A DNA stretch of 64,000 nucleotides from Niastella vici (GTDB lineage: Bacteria; Bacteroidota; Bacteroidia; Chitinophagales; Chitinophagaceae), in NCBI RefSeq assembly GCF_002077945.1, contig NZ_LVYD01000124.1, positions 558,001-622,000 on the forward strand. The letters are read 5' to 3'. Each line of letters opens with the position of its first letter. The first letter of the stretch is position 1. The translations under genes and the position numbers were made by a program. Shown in pieces: positions 16,030 to 25,552 of the stretch. The notes under the pieces are model-generated. The model was not told the DNA's origin and ran no database searches. It saw nothing but the letters and a program-made list of their open reading frames with translations.

Positions 16030-17289
16030 TCAATTAACTTTCTGTAGTAACATTTCCATTAAGGCAGTGGCAGCCACTTTGCTTTTTTGCTGAATAAAAT
16101 CACGGGAAGTTTTATCACCTATTTCATACACCAGTGCTTCCGTTCCGTAGGTCTTAAACAAATAACTGAACGAAGTATAGGTTGGCCCTTCACTGTAAAG
16201 CGGTTTAACATTAGGTGTATAACCAGGTATACGCTCACGCAACTGATCGAGCCAGGCCGGAATAAAACCAGGCAATACGCCATTTAATTTAGGATCGACC
16301 AGGTAAAAAATATCATCATAGGTGGAATGAAAATCGAGCCCAAACCATAACTTATTATTTTTATCACCCAGTTCTTTCTGCAGGAAGTCACGCACCGCTC
16401 TTGTTTCCGGTTGATTAAAAGCAGCCCAGTCGCGGTTAAGGTCAACCCCACCGGCATTGTGCCGCCAAAAGCCTTCGTCGACCCCATCGGGGTTCATCAT
16501 TGGTACCAGGTAGATCAGGAATTGTTCGCGGAACTTTTTAGCCAGGGGCTCATCACCGTTCAGGTTCTCTATAAAGGCCTGCATGGCCAGTTGCCCGGTC
16601 ACTTCAGGCGGGTGCTGTCTTCCTATGATCAGCATGCGGTTTTTAGAAGCCGGGTTTCCTATTTTCAACAAAGTGACCGGCCTTCCGGCATGCGTTCTGC
16701 CAATATCGGTAACCGTAACCCCGGGTTTACGGCTGATCACTTTTACCCACTCCTTCACCCGGCGGGAGGTATACAATTCCTGCGCCGCCACCCAGGTGGT
16801 GTCCCTGCTAACGGTTAAATGAAACCGGTACTCGACAGGCAAAGAATCAGTTTCGAAGATCTTTTTTGCATCCGGCCCTTCAATAGAAAGCCAGTCGTGG
16901 CCATTCTTACTGAGCCTGGGCGCATACCGGTGGCGAATGCCCTGTTGATAGGTGAGTACGATAGTAATAGCCTGTGGCCGCTTTGACCATACTTTAAATG
17001 CGTACCACGGACTTTCATTTACCGGTGTATTCTCTGATGTGATCAATGCCGAGAAAGTAGAATCATTTATACGGGCCACGCCGTTGAGCCGCCCGCCTTC
17101 AAAATCATTATCAAAAAACACCTCACTTCCCGGAAATGAAAACAGGCCCTTCCATTGCTTTTGCACAGGGCGGTCTTCTGTTGATACGCCTTTTATTGGC
17201 CCCTGTCCCTGAAATTGCCTGGGAGCCTGTGCCATTATTTTTCCGGCAATGGTTATACAGATAAAAAAAACAATTCGATTACAATTCAT
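16030..17289 (-). CDS. M14 family zinc carboxypeptidase
   Basis: The 419-residue enzyme has a signal peptide (IVFFICITIAGKIMAQ). Residues ~30-165 are a beta-rich N-terminal domain, as in cytosolic-carboxypeptidase-like (M14-type) proteins. The catalytic domain carries His226 and Glu229 (H-P-P-E) and His321 (D-F-H-S-T) as zinc ligands, MNPDGVDEG…HNAGGVDLNRDW for substrate carboxylate binding, and Glu389 (VYEIGDKT) as general base. All expected residues are present. It removes C-terminal residues from peptides; the specificity is not readable. It starts 28 bp after the TlpA-like gene and is followed by the S9 peptidase after 4 bp. Confidence 0.92.
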   Translation of the reverse strand: MNCNRIVFFICITIAGKIMAQAPRQFQGQGPIKGVSTEDRPVQKQWKGLFSFPGSEVFFDNDFEGGRLNGVARINDSTFSALITSENTPVNESPWYAFKVWSKRPQAITIVLTYQQGIRHRYAPRLSKNGHDWLSIEGPDAKKIFETDSLPVEYRFHLTVSRDTTWVAAQELYTSRRVKEWVKVISRKPGVTVTDIGRTHAGRPVTLLKIGNPASKNRMLIIGRQHPPEVTGQLAMQAFIENLNGDEPLAKKFREQFLIYLVPMMNPDGVDEGFWRHNAGGVDLNRDWAAFNQPETRAVRDFLQKELGDKNNKLWFGLDFHSTYDDIFYLVDPKLNGVLPGFIPAWLDQLRERIPGYTPNVKPLYSEGPTYTSFSYLFKTYGTEALVYEIGDKTSRDFIQQKSKVAATALMEMLLQKVN

Positions 17290-17317
17290 ACGATCTTCTA
17301 AAAAATAGTAGCGATCA

Positions 17318-18301
17318 TTAATGGTTCAACAATTCGTCCAGCTTCTTTTGCAATTCCTCGCCCCGCAGGTTCCTGGCCACAATGATACCATGTTCATCGA
17401 TCAGGAAATTCGATGGAATGGCGCGAACACCAAAAGTTTTTGCGATCTCACTGTTCCAATAATTCAATTCAGACACCTGTAACCAATTGAGGTGATCGTT
17501 TTCAATGGCCTTTATCCAACTGTCCCTGCTTTTATCGAGCGATACGCCAAATACATTAAATCCTTTATCCTTATACTTTTGAAAGGCAGCCACCACGTTT
17601 GGATTTTCTTTCCGGCAGGGCGCACACCAGGATGCCCAGAAATCGATGAGGGTATATTTCTGATAATGCGCCGACAGCTTTACCGGCGTTCCCTCAGGGC
17701 TATTGCCAATAATATCGGGGGCTTTTTTTCCTACCGCCAGTCCGTTTAATGTACGAACCAGTTCTTTCAGTGTATTTACATATGCTGTATTATGCAAAGA
17801 AGGGTCGAGCAATGCGATGTTTTCCTCAATTTGCGCAGGCGTTAACCTGTACGAATAGTTGCGATATAAAATATAAGCCGTAACCAGAGAAGCAGGGTGC
17901 GCTTTGATATAGTCGCTTATATTTATAGCAGGTTCCTTTTTAAAGTCATTGAACTGGTCCTGCAGCACCGACCCCTTTACCAATGAGGTACTGTAGCCTT
18001 TTGCTGAATCAAGTTGTACCGAAATTTTTTCCTTATCTAAAAATATATAAAGAGGAACGCGGTTGGTGTCAATGCTTACCCCATACAATTCAGGGAGCAG
18101 CAAAGCTGTATGAAATTCGAACTTCCCTTTTTTAACACGCGCCGAATCTACTGTATGAAAGATCTTGTTATCGAACTTTTGCAGGTATACCATGGCAGGT
18201 TGCGCGTTCAGCACTTCCCCACTCAGGTTGAGTGTAGTTGTTTGCGCCTGGCTTGCTATTGAAAGCAACCAGATGATCACTAATGTACTCCAGTATTTCA
18301 T
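17318..18301 (-). CDS. TlpA-like thiol:disulfide protein with N-terminal DUF4369
   Basis: I place the start at 18301, giving 327 residues, because the signal peptide MKYWSTLVIIWLLSIASQAQ begins there; the longer frame would overlap the SusD gene and put 34 charged residues in front. Residues ~20-115 match DUF4369 (LNLSGEVLNAQPAMVYLQKF). The AhpC/TSA-thioredoxin domain follows with W-C226-A-P-C229 and the cis-Pro region (FGVRAIPSNFLID). Such proteins are periplasmic or outer-membrane-facing reductases that are frequent in Bacteroidota SusC/D loci. It is translated 33 bp after SusD as part of the peptide locus. Confidence 0.88.
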   Translation of the reverse strand: MKYWSTLVIIWLLSIASQAQTTTLNLSGEVLNAQPAMVYLQKFDNKIFHTVDSARVKKGKFEFHTALLLPELYGVSIDTNRVPLYIFLDKEKISVQLDSAKGYSTSLVKGSVLQDQFNDFKKEPAINISDYIKAHPASLVTAYILYRNYSYRLTPAQIEENIALLDPSLHNTAYVNTLKELVRTLNGLAVGKKAPDIIGNSPEGTPVKLSAHYQKYTLIDFWASWCAPCRKENPNVVAAFQKYKDKGFNVFGVSLDKSRDSWIKAIENDHLNWLQVSELNYWNSEIAKTFGVRAIPSNFLIDEHGIIVARNLRGEELQKKLDELLNH

Positions 18302-18333
18302 AATCGAATGGTGTTTAAATTTCGTAATCAATA

Positions 18334-19998
18334 TCAGTACGATGGATTTTGTGTAACGATGCCGTTTAATGAATTGGTTATTTCCGTAGCCGGCAACGGC
18401 CATAAGAAGCGGTAATCTGTATTCCCTATAGCGGCTTGCGCTTTGGGAATACTGGAATAGGCAGCGCTGCCACTATACAATGTTTTGAAATTGGCAGCAG
18501 TGATGCCCGACGCCAATACCTTGGCGGGTATGCCAGCGGTAGTGGCGCCTGAAGTGCCGGATAATACCGCATTATTAAACTGCGGGTCAAGCGACAACCG
18601 GTGAATATCGCCCCATCTTTTACCTTCCCCCAAAAATTCTATCCGGCGCTCAGCCAGCACCGCCTTAATAAATTCTGCAGGGGTCGCAAATGAGGCTATT
18701 GTATATTGACTGGCTGTAGCGGTAACAGCCCGGTTTCTTACTGCATTGAGGTAAGAAAGTGCGGTGGCATCAACGGTACCATTCACCCGGGCATAGGCTT
18801 CTGCCATGGTAAGCAATACCTCTGGGTATCTTATTTGTGGCGCATCATCGCCCCAGGAAGCATCGCGATACTTGGTGGTGAAATACATGGGCTTTTTGCC
18901 GCTGGGCGCCGTAGAAGGATCGTTATTGGTAAAGTTGGGAGTTACCAGGCTCCTTCTGAGATCAGCCGCATTCCAGTACGACAGGTTCCAGATAATGGGG
19001 CTGATACCGATCAAACCGCGTGCACCAACGGAGGTACCATTGCTACCATACATACTTTGCATGGCACCGCTTACACTGCCGTTATCTGTAGCTGTATTTT
19101 CAATGGAAAAAACATTTTCAACAGAAGTGTTGTTTGCAAAAGGTCCGTCGGGTGTGGAAGTAAGTTTCCATCCCCCGATGGGACTGGAGAAAACCGTACC
19201 GTTGGAGCTGATAATTTTGCCGCCTGCAGTAAGCACATCCGCCCATTTTCCCTCGTGCAGATATACACGCATTTCCAATGCTATGGCAGCCGCTTTGGTG
19301 GCCCGGTAATTTATATTGGCCGTGCGGGTGGCAGGAAGATTGGCTTCCGCAAAAACAAGATCATCTTCAATGAACTTATAGCAATCGGCCACCGAACTTC
19401 TTGCCACCGCATTTGCCTTTGCAATGGTAGCATCGCTGTTGATCGCAAAATCACGTATAACAACACCCAACTGGCTCCCCTGCCCGTCTGCATAAGGCCG
19501 CGCAAATTCAATCAGCAACTGGTGCATGGCCAACGCCCGCAAAAAGCGGCATTCGGCAATATAGGCGTTCCCTTCCCCCTGCGTAACTACATTCGCTGTA
19601 ATAGAATTGTTCACCCCCTCAATGACCACATTGGCTTTATTGATGAGTGTGTAACAGTTATTCCACATATTATAACAGTTGGGCGAATTACTGGTATAGG
19701 TGTTGTTATAGGTTATCTGGTAAAAAGACTCCATATTTATTACATCTTCGCCCCGCAGATCGTCCTGCTCTATGTTAGCCGCGCCAAAGGGATATCCCCT
19801 GGGCGCAAGTCCTTCCGGATAAAAACCGGTTTGAGCGGCATCATATACCCCCGCAATCGCCAGTTCAATCCTGTCTTTCGCTGTGTAAATCGTTTCATCG
19901 GTAAAAGCCGTATAAGGTGTTATTTCCAGTGTTTTCCTGCAAGACAGTATACCTGCCGCAAAAATCAAAATGTATATATAGGTGATCGCTTTTTTCAT
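18334..19998 (-). CDS. SusD/RagB family nutrient-binding lipoprotein
   Basis: The 554-residue protein carries lipobox AAGILSC (Cys ~20) followed by RKTLEITPYTAFTDE, the usual SusD start. Four TPR-like helices are present (YNMWNNCYTLINKANVVIEGV; YIAECRFLRALAMHQLLIEFARPYADG). The C-terminal SusD signature includes RYPEVLLTMAEAYARVNGTVDATALSYLNAVRNRA and AVLAERRIEFLGEGKRWGDIHRL. It sits on the outer face of the outer membrane as the lid of the SusC channel encoded directly upstream (18 bp gap). The linked peptidases argue for peptides rather than glycans as cargo. Confidence 0.95.
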   Translation of the reverse strand: MKKAITYIYILIFAAGILSCRKTLEITPYTAFTDETIYTAKDRIELAIAGVYDAAQTGFYPEGLAPRGYPFGAANIEQDDLRGEDVINMESFYQITYNNTYTSNSPNCYNMWNNCYTLINKANVVIEGVNNSITANVVTQGEGNAYIAECRFLRALAMHQLLIEFARPYADGQGSQLGVVIRDFAINSDATIAKANAVARSSVADCYKFIEDDLVFAEANLPATRTANINYRATKAAAIALEMRVYLHEGKWADVLTAGGKIISSNGTVFSSPIGGWKLTSTPDGPFANNTSVENVFSIENTATDNGSVSGAMQSMYGSNGTSVGARGLIGISPIIWNLSYWNAADLRRSLVTPNFTNNDPSTAPSGKKPMYFTTKYRDASWGDDAPQIRYPEVLLTMAEAYARVNGTVDATALSYLNAVRNRAVTATASQYTIASFATPAEFIKAVLAERRIEFLGEGKRWGDIHRLSLDPQFNNAVLSGTSGATTAGIPAKVLASGITAANFKTLYSGSAAYSSIPKAQAAIGNTDYRFLWPLPATEITNSLNGIVTQNPSY

Positions 19999-20016
19999 TG
20001 TAGTTCAATTTGCGTT

Positions 20017-23000
20017 TTAGAAACCAAGGTTTACTCCAAAAGAAAAAGACCTGATAATGGGTATGGCAGTACCCGAAGCCCCTGTTTCACTGATGAGATC
20101 GGGATCGAGCCCTTTAAACCTCGTCAGGGTTACCAGGTTTTGCCCGGTCACATATACGCGTAGTGACGACAGATAACCTGCAATGCGCCTGATGGCCGTT
20201 TTATCTAAAGTATAGGATAAGGTGGCCGTTTGCAGCCGCAGGTAATCTCCTGATTGCACCCACCGGTCGCCCGGCGAAAGATTGATAAATGCCTCTTTGC
20301 CATACCACAATTTGGGCACATCTGTTATGGTGTTTGTTGGCGTCCATCTGTTCAGGATGTCAACCCCATTGTTCTTGAACTTCTGATTGAGCAATGTTCT
20401 TTCAAGGCTATTGTCGATCTTATTGCCGCCCGAAAAACGGATGAAAGCATCGAGGCTGAAGTTTTTATAACTCAGGCTGTTGGTTATTCCGCCATACCAG
20501 GTAGGCGTAGGTGAACCCAGCATCGCTTTATCATCATCTGTAAGCGTGGTGGTGCTGGTCATGGTATTGTCGGTCTTTGAATCGGCATAGTAATACAACT
20601 GGTTCGAAATATTTCCCTGTATTAAACGGCCATCTGCCTTGTAATACATGGGATTGCCGTTCATTTCGTTCACCCCCGCGTACCGGTAGCCGATCATGGC
20701 GTATAAAGGCGCCCCCTCTTTGATCAAATAGGAACTGCCGTTAATGGTTTGCCCCTGGTATAATTTGGTAACCTTATTATTTACTTTCGTGAAGTTGGCA
20801 TTGACCGACCAGGTAAGACCAGATTGTTTGATCACATCAGCGCTAACCGTTAATTCAATACCATGGTTAACCATAGCCCCGATATTCCTTGTTACGGAAT
20901 TACCCGGAATACCAAATGAATTGGGATAGGTAACGTCCATTACAAGGTTATCGATATTATTTTTGAACCAGTCGAAGGCAACCGTAATGCGGTTATTAAG
21001 AATACCTGCTTCCAGTCCGGCATCATACTTTTTACTGGTTTCCCATTGCAATGAACTGTTGCCGACGTTGGTGATGCTGATACCGTTCTCAGCGCCATAT
21101 GGACTGGCCCCATAAGTGCTCAGGTAAGGAAAACCGGTTAACGCATTACCCACTTTACCATAACTGGCCCTTATCTTCAACGAGGGAATAATACGATCAA
21201 TGCCTGCGTGTTTCCAGAAATCTTCATCAGATGCCCGCCAGCCAATGGAAGCGCCGGGAAAAGTACCAAAGCGATGTTCATTGGCCAGGGACGACAAGCC
21301 ATCGCGCCGGATAGTTAATCCCAGTAAATATTTACCTGCATAATCATAGTTCAACCGGCCGAAATAGGATAAGAAACTTCCTTCTGAATAACTACCGCCC
21401 GACAATTGCGTAGTATAGGTACCGGTTATCAGGTTCTGTTGCTGAAAAAAGTAATTGGAGAAACCCGAACCGCCGGCCATGGCGTTTTTATAGGTATTTT
21501 TCTGCACCTCATTACCTGCCGTAAGCGTGATATTGTTCCGGAGAAAACTTTTGGTATAAGTTATATAGTGTTGCAAATTGTATACAGAGCGGTTAATGGT
21601 CGTATTTTTTACCAGTCCGCTATAACTATATCCATCACCATGGCGGGAGTCGAGTGCATAGAAATCGTACCCTTCTTCTATATCTACCCCACCCTGTATA
21701 CGATATTTCAGACCAGGTAACAAGGTAAGCTCACCATAGGTTGTATTCAGGATACGGTATTTGTCAATTGAATATTTATCGTTGTTTAAAGAAAACAGGA
21801 TATTCGGGTATGCATCATCAATGGTTTGCAAATTGGCGCCGGCGCCCAATGATTTGCCATCACCCGACAAATTATAGCCGGTAGCATTGGCGGCATCGTA
21901 CGGACTTACATTAGGTAGCGCAATCAGGGAATTGGTAATGATAGTTGACAATCCCGAACTGTTGTTTACGCCTACGTTCCTGAGTTTGGTAACACTGGTG
22001 CTTGTTCCTATTTTAAATATTTTGTTTACCTGGTGATCTACATTCGCTCTTATTCCATACCGGGTGGTGGCGTTTTTGATCACTGCGCCCTGCTGCGCCA
22101 GGTAGTTCACCGAAAAGAAATACGTGGTTTTGTCGGAACCGCCGCTAATACCCAGGCTATGGCTTTGCGAGAAGGCATTCTTATGATAAATAAGATCCTG
22201 CCAGTCGGTATTTGTGTTGCTGGCATCCATTACAGCCGGGTTGGTGGTAACGCCTGAATTAGTATATTTTTCATTGGCGATCTCAACAAATTGCTGTGCG
22301 TTCAACAACTTAGCCGTTTTCACCGGTCCCGAGAGGGAAGCATAGGCATCATAATTCACTTTCAACTGTCCCTTACTGCCATGCTTGGTAGTGATGAGCA
22401 CCACTCCATTGGCCGCCCGGGAACCATAAATAGCCGAAGCGGCGCCATCTTTCAACACATCCATTGAAAGGATGTCATCGGGGTTTATATCAGCCAGCGC
22501 ATTGGTAGTGGTGTTACCGCCCATATCGCCGGTTGAAACAGGCACGCCATCAATAACGATCAACGGATCGCGGGAATTATTAATAGAATTTATACCTCTT
22601 ATCCTGATACGGGGATTTGAGTTGGTGTTGCCACTGTTCACCGTTACCTGTACGCCGGCCGCCCGGCCGGCCAGTTGTTGATCAACACTGGTGGTTGACA
22701 GGTTGGCCACCTGCCCCATATCTACTTTAGTAATTGACCCCGTTACCGATCTTGACAACTGGGAGCCATATCCAACAACGGTCACTTCGTCGAGTTTGCG
22801 GACGCTTGGAGATAACTTTACACTCACCTGTTCCTTTCCTTTGACTACTATCACTTCTGAAGTATAACCAACATAAGTAAATTTCAGGGTAGCACTGGAG
22901 TTTGCCACTGTTATCTTAAAATTCCCTTCTCCGTCAGTCAGCGTTTTGTTTTTATCAACGCCTTCTTCGCTGACGAATACGCCTGCCAGCGGTTGTCCCT

Positions 23001-23376
23001 GGTCGTCGGTAACCTTTCCTTTTACCTCTACCGGGTCGGCACTGGCTAACGGGACCGGTTTGTCTTTACTATCAGCGATATTATCCTTCCTGTAAAGCGA
23101 AATGGTTTTCCCTTCCAACCGGTATGAAAGCCCCTGGCCGGTCAGCACCTGGGTCAGAAAAGAGTTGAGTGGCGTATTGACCACAGATACCGTTACGGGC
23201 CTGGTATTGTTCCAGACCGAACGATTGCCAAAAACAGAATATCCTGTTTGTTTTTCTACAATACCCATTACCTCTTTGAGGGCCATGTTCTTTACTGAAA
23301 TAGAAACGGTTTGTGCAACAGGAGTTGCATGCACAGCCATTGAGGCCGTGAAAAATAAAATTGTAAGCAATCTCAT
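20017..23376 (-). CDS. SusC/RagA TonB-dependent transporter with N-terminal STN signalling domain
   Basis: I choose the ATG at 23376 (1119 residues), where the signal peptide MRLLTILFFTASMAVHA begins; the longer frame starts with a GTG. Residues ~20-100 are a secretin/TonB N-terminal (STN) domain (VSISVKNMALKEVMGIVEKQTGYSVF), which in this family contacts the FecR anti-sigma factor. A carboxypeptidase-like domain (VKGKVTDDQGQPLAGV) comes next, then the plug with DEVTVVGYG and the SusC signature …AASAIYGSRAANGVVLITTKHG, then the barrel ending in FSFGVNLGF. It forms the outer-membrane channel with SusD (18 bp downstream). The STN domain plus neighbouring FecR and ECF sigma gene indicate substrate-induced expression. 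Confidence 0.95.
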   Translation of the reverse strand: MRLLTILFFTASMAVHATPVAQTVSISVKNMALKEVMGIVEKQTGYSVFGNRSVWNNTRPVTVSVVNTPLNSFLTQVLTGQGLSYRLEGKTISLYRKDNIADSKDKPVPLASADPVEVKGKVTDDQGQPLAGVFVSEEGVDKNKTLTDGEGNFKITVANSSATLKFTYVGYTSEVIVVKGKEQVSVKLSPSVRKLDEVTVVGYGSQLSRSVTGSITKVDMGQVANLSTTSVDQQLAGRAAGVQVTVNSGNTNSNPRIRIRGINSINNSRDPLIVIDGVPVSTGDMGGNTTTNALADINPDDILSMDVLKDGAASAIYGSRAANGVVLITTKHGSKGQLKVNYDAYASLSGPVKTAKLLNAQQFVEIANEKYTNSGVTTNPAVMDASNTNTDWQDLIYHKNAFSQSHSLGISGGSDKTTYFFSVNYLAQQGAVIKNATTRYGIRANVDHQVNKIFKIGTSTSVTKLRNVGVNNSSGLSTIITNSLIALPNVSPYDAANATGYNLSGDGKSLGAGANLQTIDDAYPNILFSLNNDKYSIDKYRILNTTYGELTLLPGLKYRIQGGVDIEEGYDFYALDSRHGDGYSYSGLVKNTTINRSVYNLQHYITYTKSFLRNNITLTAGNEVQKNTYKNAMAGGSGFSNYFFQQQNLITGTYTTQLSGGSYSEGSFLSYFGRLNYDYAGKYLLGLTIRRDGLSSLANEHRFGTFPGASIGWRASDEDFWKHAGIDRIIPSLKIRASYGKVGNALTGFPYLSTYGASPYGAENGISITNVGNSSLQWETSKKYDAGLEAGILNNRITVAFDWFKNNIDNLVMDVTYPNSFGIPGNSVTRNIGAMVNHGIELTVSADVIKQSGLTWSVNANFTKVNNKVTKLYQGQTINGSSYLIKEGAPLYAMIGYRYAGVNEMNGNPMYYKADGRLIQGNISNQLYYYADSKTDNTMTSTTTLTDDDKAMLGSPTPTWYGGITNSLSYKNFSLDAFIRFSGGNKIDNSLERTLLNQKFKNNGVDILNRWTPTNTITDVPKLWYGKEAFINLSPGDRWVQSGDYLRLQTATLSYTLDKTAIRRIAGYLSSLRVYVTGQNLVTLTRFKGLDPDLISETGASGTAIPIIRSFSFGVNLGF

Positions 23377-23468
23377 AAGAACGCTGTTTTGGTTAGGAAC
23401 CCGGCGCCACACTTCCCACTACTTTAGTAGGCTAAAAAACACCGGGGGTATGAAATTTATTGATCCTG

Positions 23469-24656
23469 TTATTGAATTACGACCAGGCGGCGATTTCCCT
23501 CCATGCGAAAATGCACTTTGGCATCTTCCAGCAGTTTCAGTACGCCGCTTAAAGGAATGTCCCTGTTCATTTTTCCGGTAAAATAGATCTCAGGTATAGC
23601 GCCCTCATACACCACATCGATATCGTACCAGCGCTCCAGCTGTTTCATGGCTTCTTTGAGGCTCAGGTCTTCAAAATTGAAAAGCCCGTTCTTCCAGGCC
23701 ATCACCTGTTCCAGGTTGGGTGAATGGTCAATGATCAATGGTGAATGACTCGCCAGTACGGCCTGCTCGCCAGGTTTCAGGATACCTGACTCTTCTTTGC
23801 CGGTTTCACGTTTCACGACCTTCACCCTTCCTTCAAGCAAAGTGGTTTTAATACCGGCTTCATTTTCGTATGCATTTACATTGAAATGTGTTCCCAGCAC
23901 TTCTACAGAAGCCTTGTCATCGACATTTACAATAAAGGGCATTTTTGCATTGTGGGCCACTTCGAAATATGCTTCCCCGGTTATACTTATAGCGCGCTTT
24001 GCACCAGTGAATGAAGTTGGATATCGAACAGAACTTATTGAGTTAAGCCATACTTCGCTTCCATCAGGTAAGGTCAAATGAAAATGTCGCCCCCGGGGCG
24101 TGCTCACCGTATTATAAACCCAACCGGCGCCTGTTGATTCATAAACCAATGATCCGTTCACAATCTTTGCAGTGGCGCCCCCCTGCAACGCCACCACACC
24201 ACTTTTAATGGAATCGAGCAATACCTGTGAACCATTGGCCAGGGTAAGAATGGCGCCATCTTTACCGGGCGCAATATCAGCAGGTGCAGTAACTGCTACA
24301 ACCGAACGGGTATTTTCGCGCCGGGAAATCCAAAACCAGGAAACAACCATTAACAACAATACCGCAGCAGCAGCCGGCGACCAACGAAGTATGCGGTATG
24401 CAGGTTTTAACTTTTTAACAGGCGCCTGCTCATTCCCCGCTTTCATCATAATTTCCTGAAAGATCAATTCCCTGTCTTTTTCAAGATCGTTGGTGGCGGC
24501 AAAGGGTTCATTCTCAAACACAGACAGCATCAGTTCTTCAAGCTTTTTCTGACAGGCGGGATCAGCACCCAATATTTTAAACTCGGTTCGTTCCTCAGCC
24601 GACATATTATCAGCAAGGTATTTTTCCCACAATATGGTTAGCCGGTCAACAGACAT
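23469..24656 (-). CDS. FecR family anti-sigma factor
   Basis: The 395-residue single-pass inner-membrane protein has a cytoplasmic N-terminal part (residues 1-85) with the helix RLTILWEKYLADNMSAEERTEF that binds the sigma factor. The membrane segment is at ~92-110 (AAAAVLLLMVVSWFWI). A periplasmic FecR domain (NTVSTPRGRHFHLTLPDGSEVWLNS…GEAYFEVAHNAKMPFIV) and a C-terminal DUF4974 domain (FNFEDLSLKEAMKQLERWYDIDVVYEG) follow; DUF4974 resembles an STN fold. It should hold the ECF factor inactive until the STN domain of the SusC protein signals transport. It lies between both partners. Confidence 0.94.
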   Translation of the reverse strand: MSVDRLTILWEKYLADNMSAEERTEFKILGADPACQKKLEELMLSVFENEPFAATNDLEKDRELIFQEIMMKAGNEQAPVKKLKPAYRILRWSPAAAAVLLLMVVSWFWISRRENTRSVVAVTAPADIAPGKDGAILTLANGSQVLLDSIKSGVVALQGGATAKIVNGSLVYESTGAGWVYNTVSTPRGRHFHLTLPDGSEVWLNSISSVRYPTSFTGAKRAISITGEAYFEVAHNAKMPFIVNVDDKASVEVLGTHFNVNAYENEAGIKTTLLEGRVKVVKRETGKEESGILKPGEQAVLASHSPLIIDHSPNLEQVMAWKNGLFNFEDLSLKEAMKQLERWYDIDVVYEGAIPEIYFTGKMNRDIPLSGVLKLLEDAKVHFRMEGNRRLVVIQ

Positions 24657-24746
24657 AGTATTGGAGTTTCACTCGTTGATTTCACTCGTTAATAAAATAG
24701 AGACGTAAAAAAATAGCAGGTTAAGACGTGAATACAAAAAAAATTA

Positions 24747-25337
24747 TCACTTCAGCGTAATGAGGGCCATGATAGCGATCCCTCCTTTGTATTCAGCCAG
24801 TATTTTGCGTAGCTGGAGAACGGCCCGGGCCATATAAGTTTGGGAGCTGACCCTGGATATATTTAATTTTTCAGCGATCTGCTGATGGGAAAGACCTTCA
24901 AAACGATGTAACGTAAACACCCGTCGCATTTGGGTAGGCAGTTTATTTACCGAGGCCAATAATAGATGATTGAGTTCCTTCTCTTCCAGTTGAGCAGCCA
25001 CATCTACACCGTTTGCCGAAAAATACGCCTCAAAATATTCATTGGTAAGATTGGGAAGGATTTTTTTACGAAACTCATCCAGCACCAGGTTTTTGGCGAC
25101 CCGGTATAAAAAGGCATCGAAGCGCTCAACCTCCAACAATTTATGCCGGTATTGCCATACCCTGATAAAGACTTCCTGCGCCAGGTCTTCTGCCAGCTCA
25201 GGTTGTTTACATATATGCAGAATACTTGCGTGGATCCTGTTCCAGTAATAAAGAAACAGGACCTTGAAAGCAGCCTCATCTCCTTCCACGCACTTTTTAA
25301 GCAGCACCCTTTCGTTGTATGGTTGATTGACTAACAA
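24747..25337 (-). CDS. ECF-type RNA polymerase sigma factor (Bacteroidetes FecI-like)
   Basis: The protein is 196 residues. Region 2 is at ~20-85 (ELAEDLAQEVFIRVWQYRHKL, RFDAFLYRVAKNLVLDEFRKK) and region 4 at ~125-180 (LPTQMRRVFTLHRFEGLSHQQIAEKLNISRVSSQTYMARA). A short hydrophobic C-terminus (GGIAIMALITLK) follows. No in-frame ATG exists near the conserved beginning (NERVLLKKCVEGDEAAF). The best start is TTG at 25337, because an in-frame stop lies shortly upstream. It heads the minus-strand locus sigma, FecR, SusC, SusD, TlpA, M14, S9 and presumably drives it. Confidence 0.93.
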   Translation of the reverse strand: MLVNQPYNERVLLKKCVEGDEAAFKVLFLYYWNRIHASILHICKQPELAEDLAQEVFIRVWQYRHKLLEVERFDAFLYRVAKNLVLDEFRKKILPNLTNEYFEAYFSANGVDVAAQLEEKELNHLLLASVNKLPTQMRRVFTLHRFEGLSHQQIAEKLNISRVSSQTYMARAVLQLRKILAEYKGGIAIMALITLK

Positions 25338-25552
25338 TGATCTTGTATATCAGGTGATTTACAATATACTTATCTCAGGCAATACGCCACATGTTACAAT
25401 TAAATTTTTAGGATTTACTTCATCCGTATAAATAAGGTAGATGGTCCGATTAGATGTTTTAGGCAGGCAATGATCAACGAATATACAAATAATACGCTAT
25501 ATAATTGTACGATATTTTTTACCAATCAGGGCGGGAAAGTCAATTTGATATA

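Noticed and set aside
18706..20163. 485-codon plus-strand ORF
   Set aside because: It lies wholly antisense to the SusD and SusC genes; its composition is that of a reverse-complement shadow and it has no recognisable domain.
23377..23412. Longer N-terminus of the STN-SusC protein
   Set aside because: It would start with GTG and add 12 residues ahead of a standard signal peptide; the ATG at 23376 is the better start.
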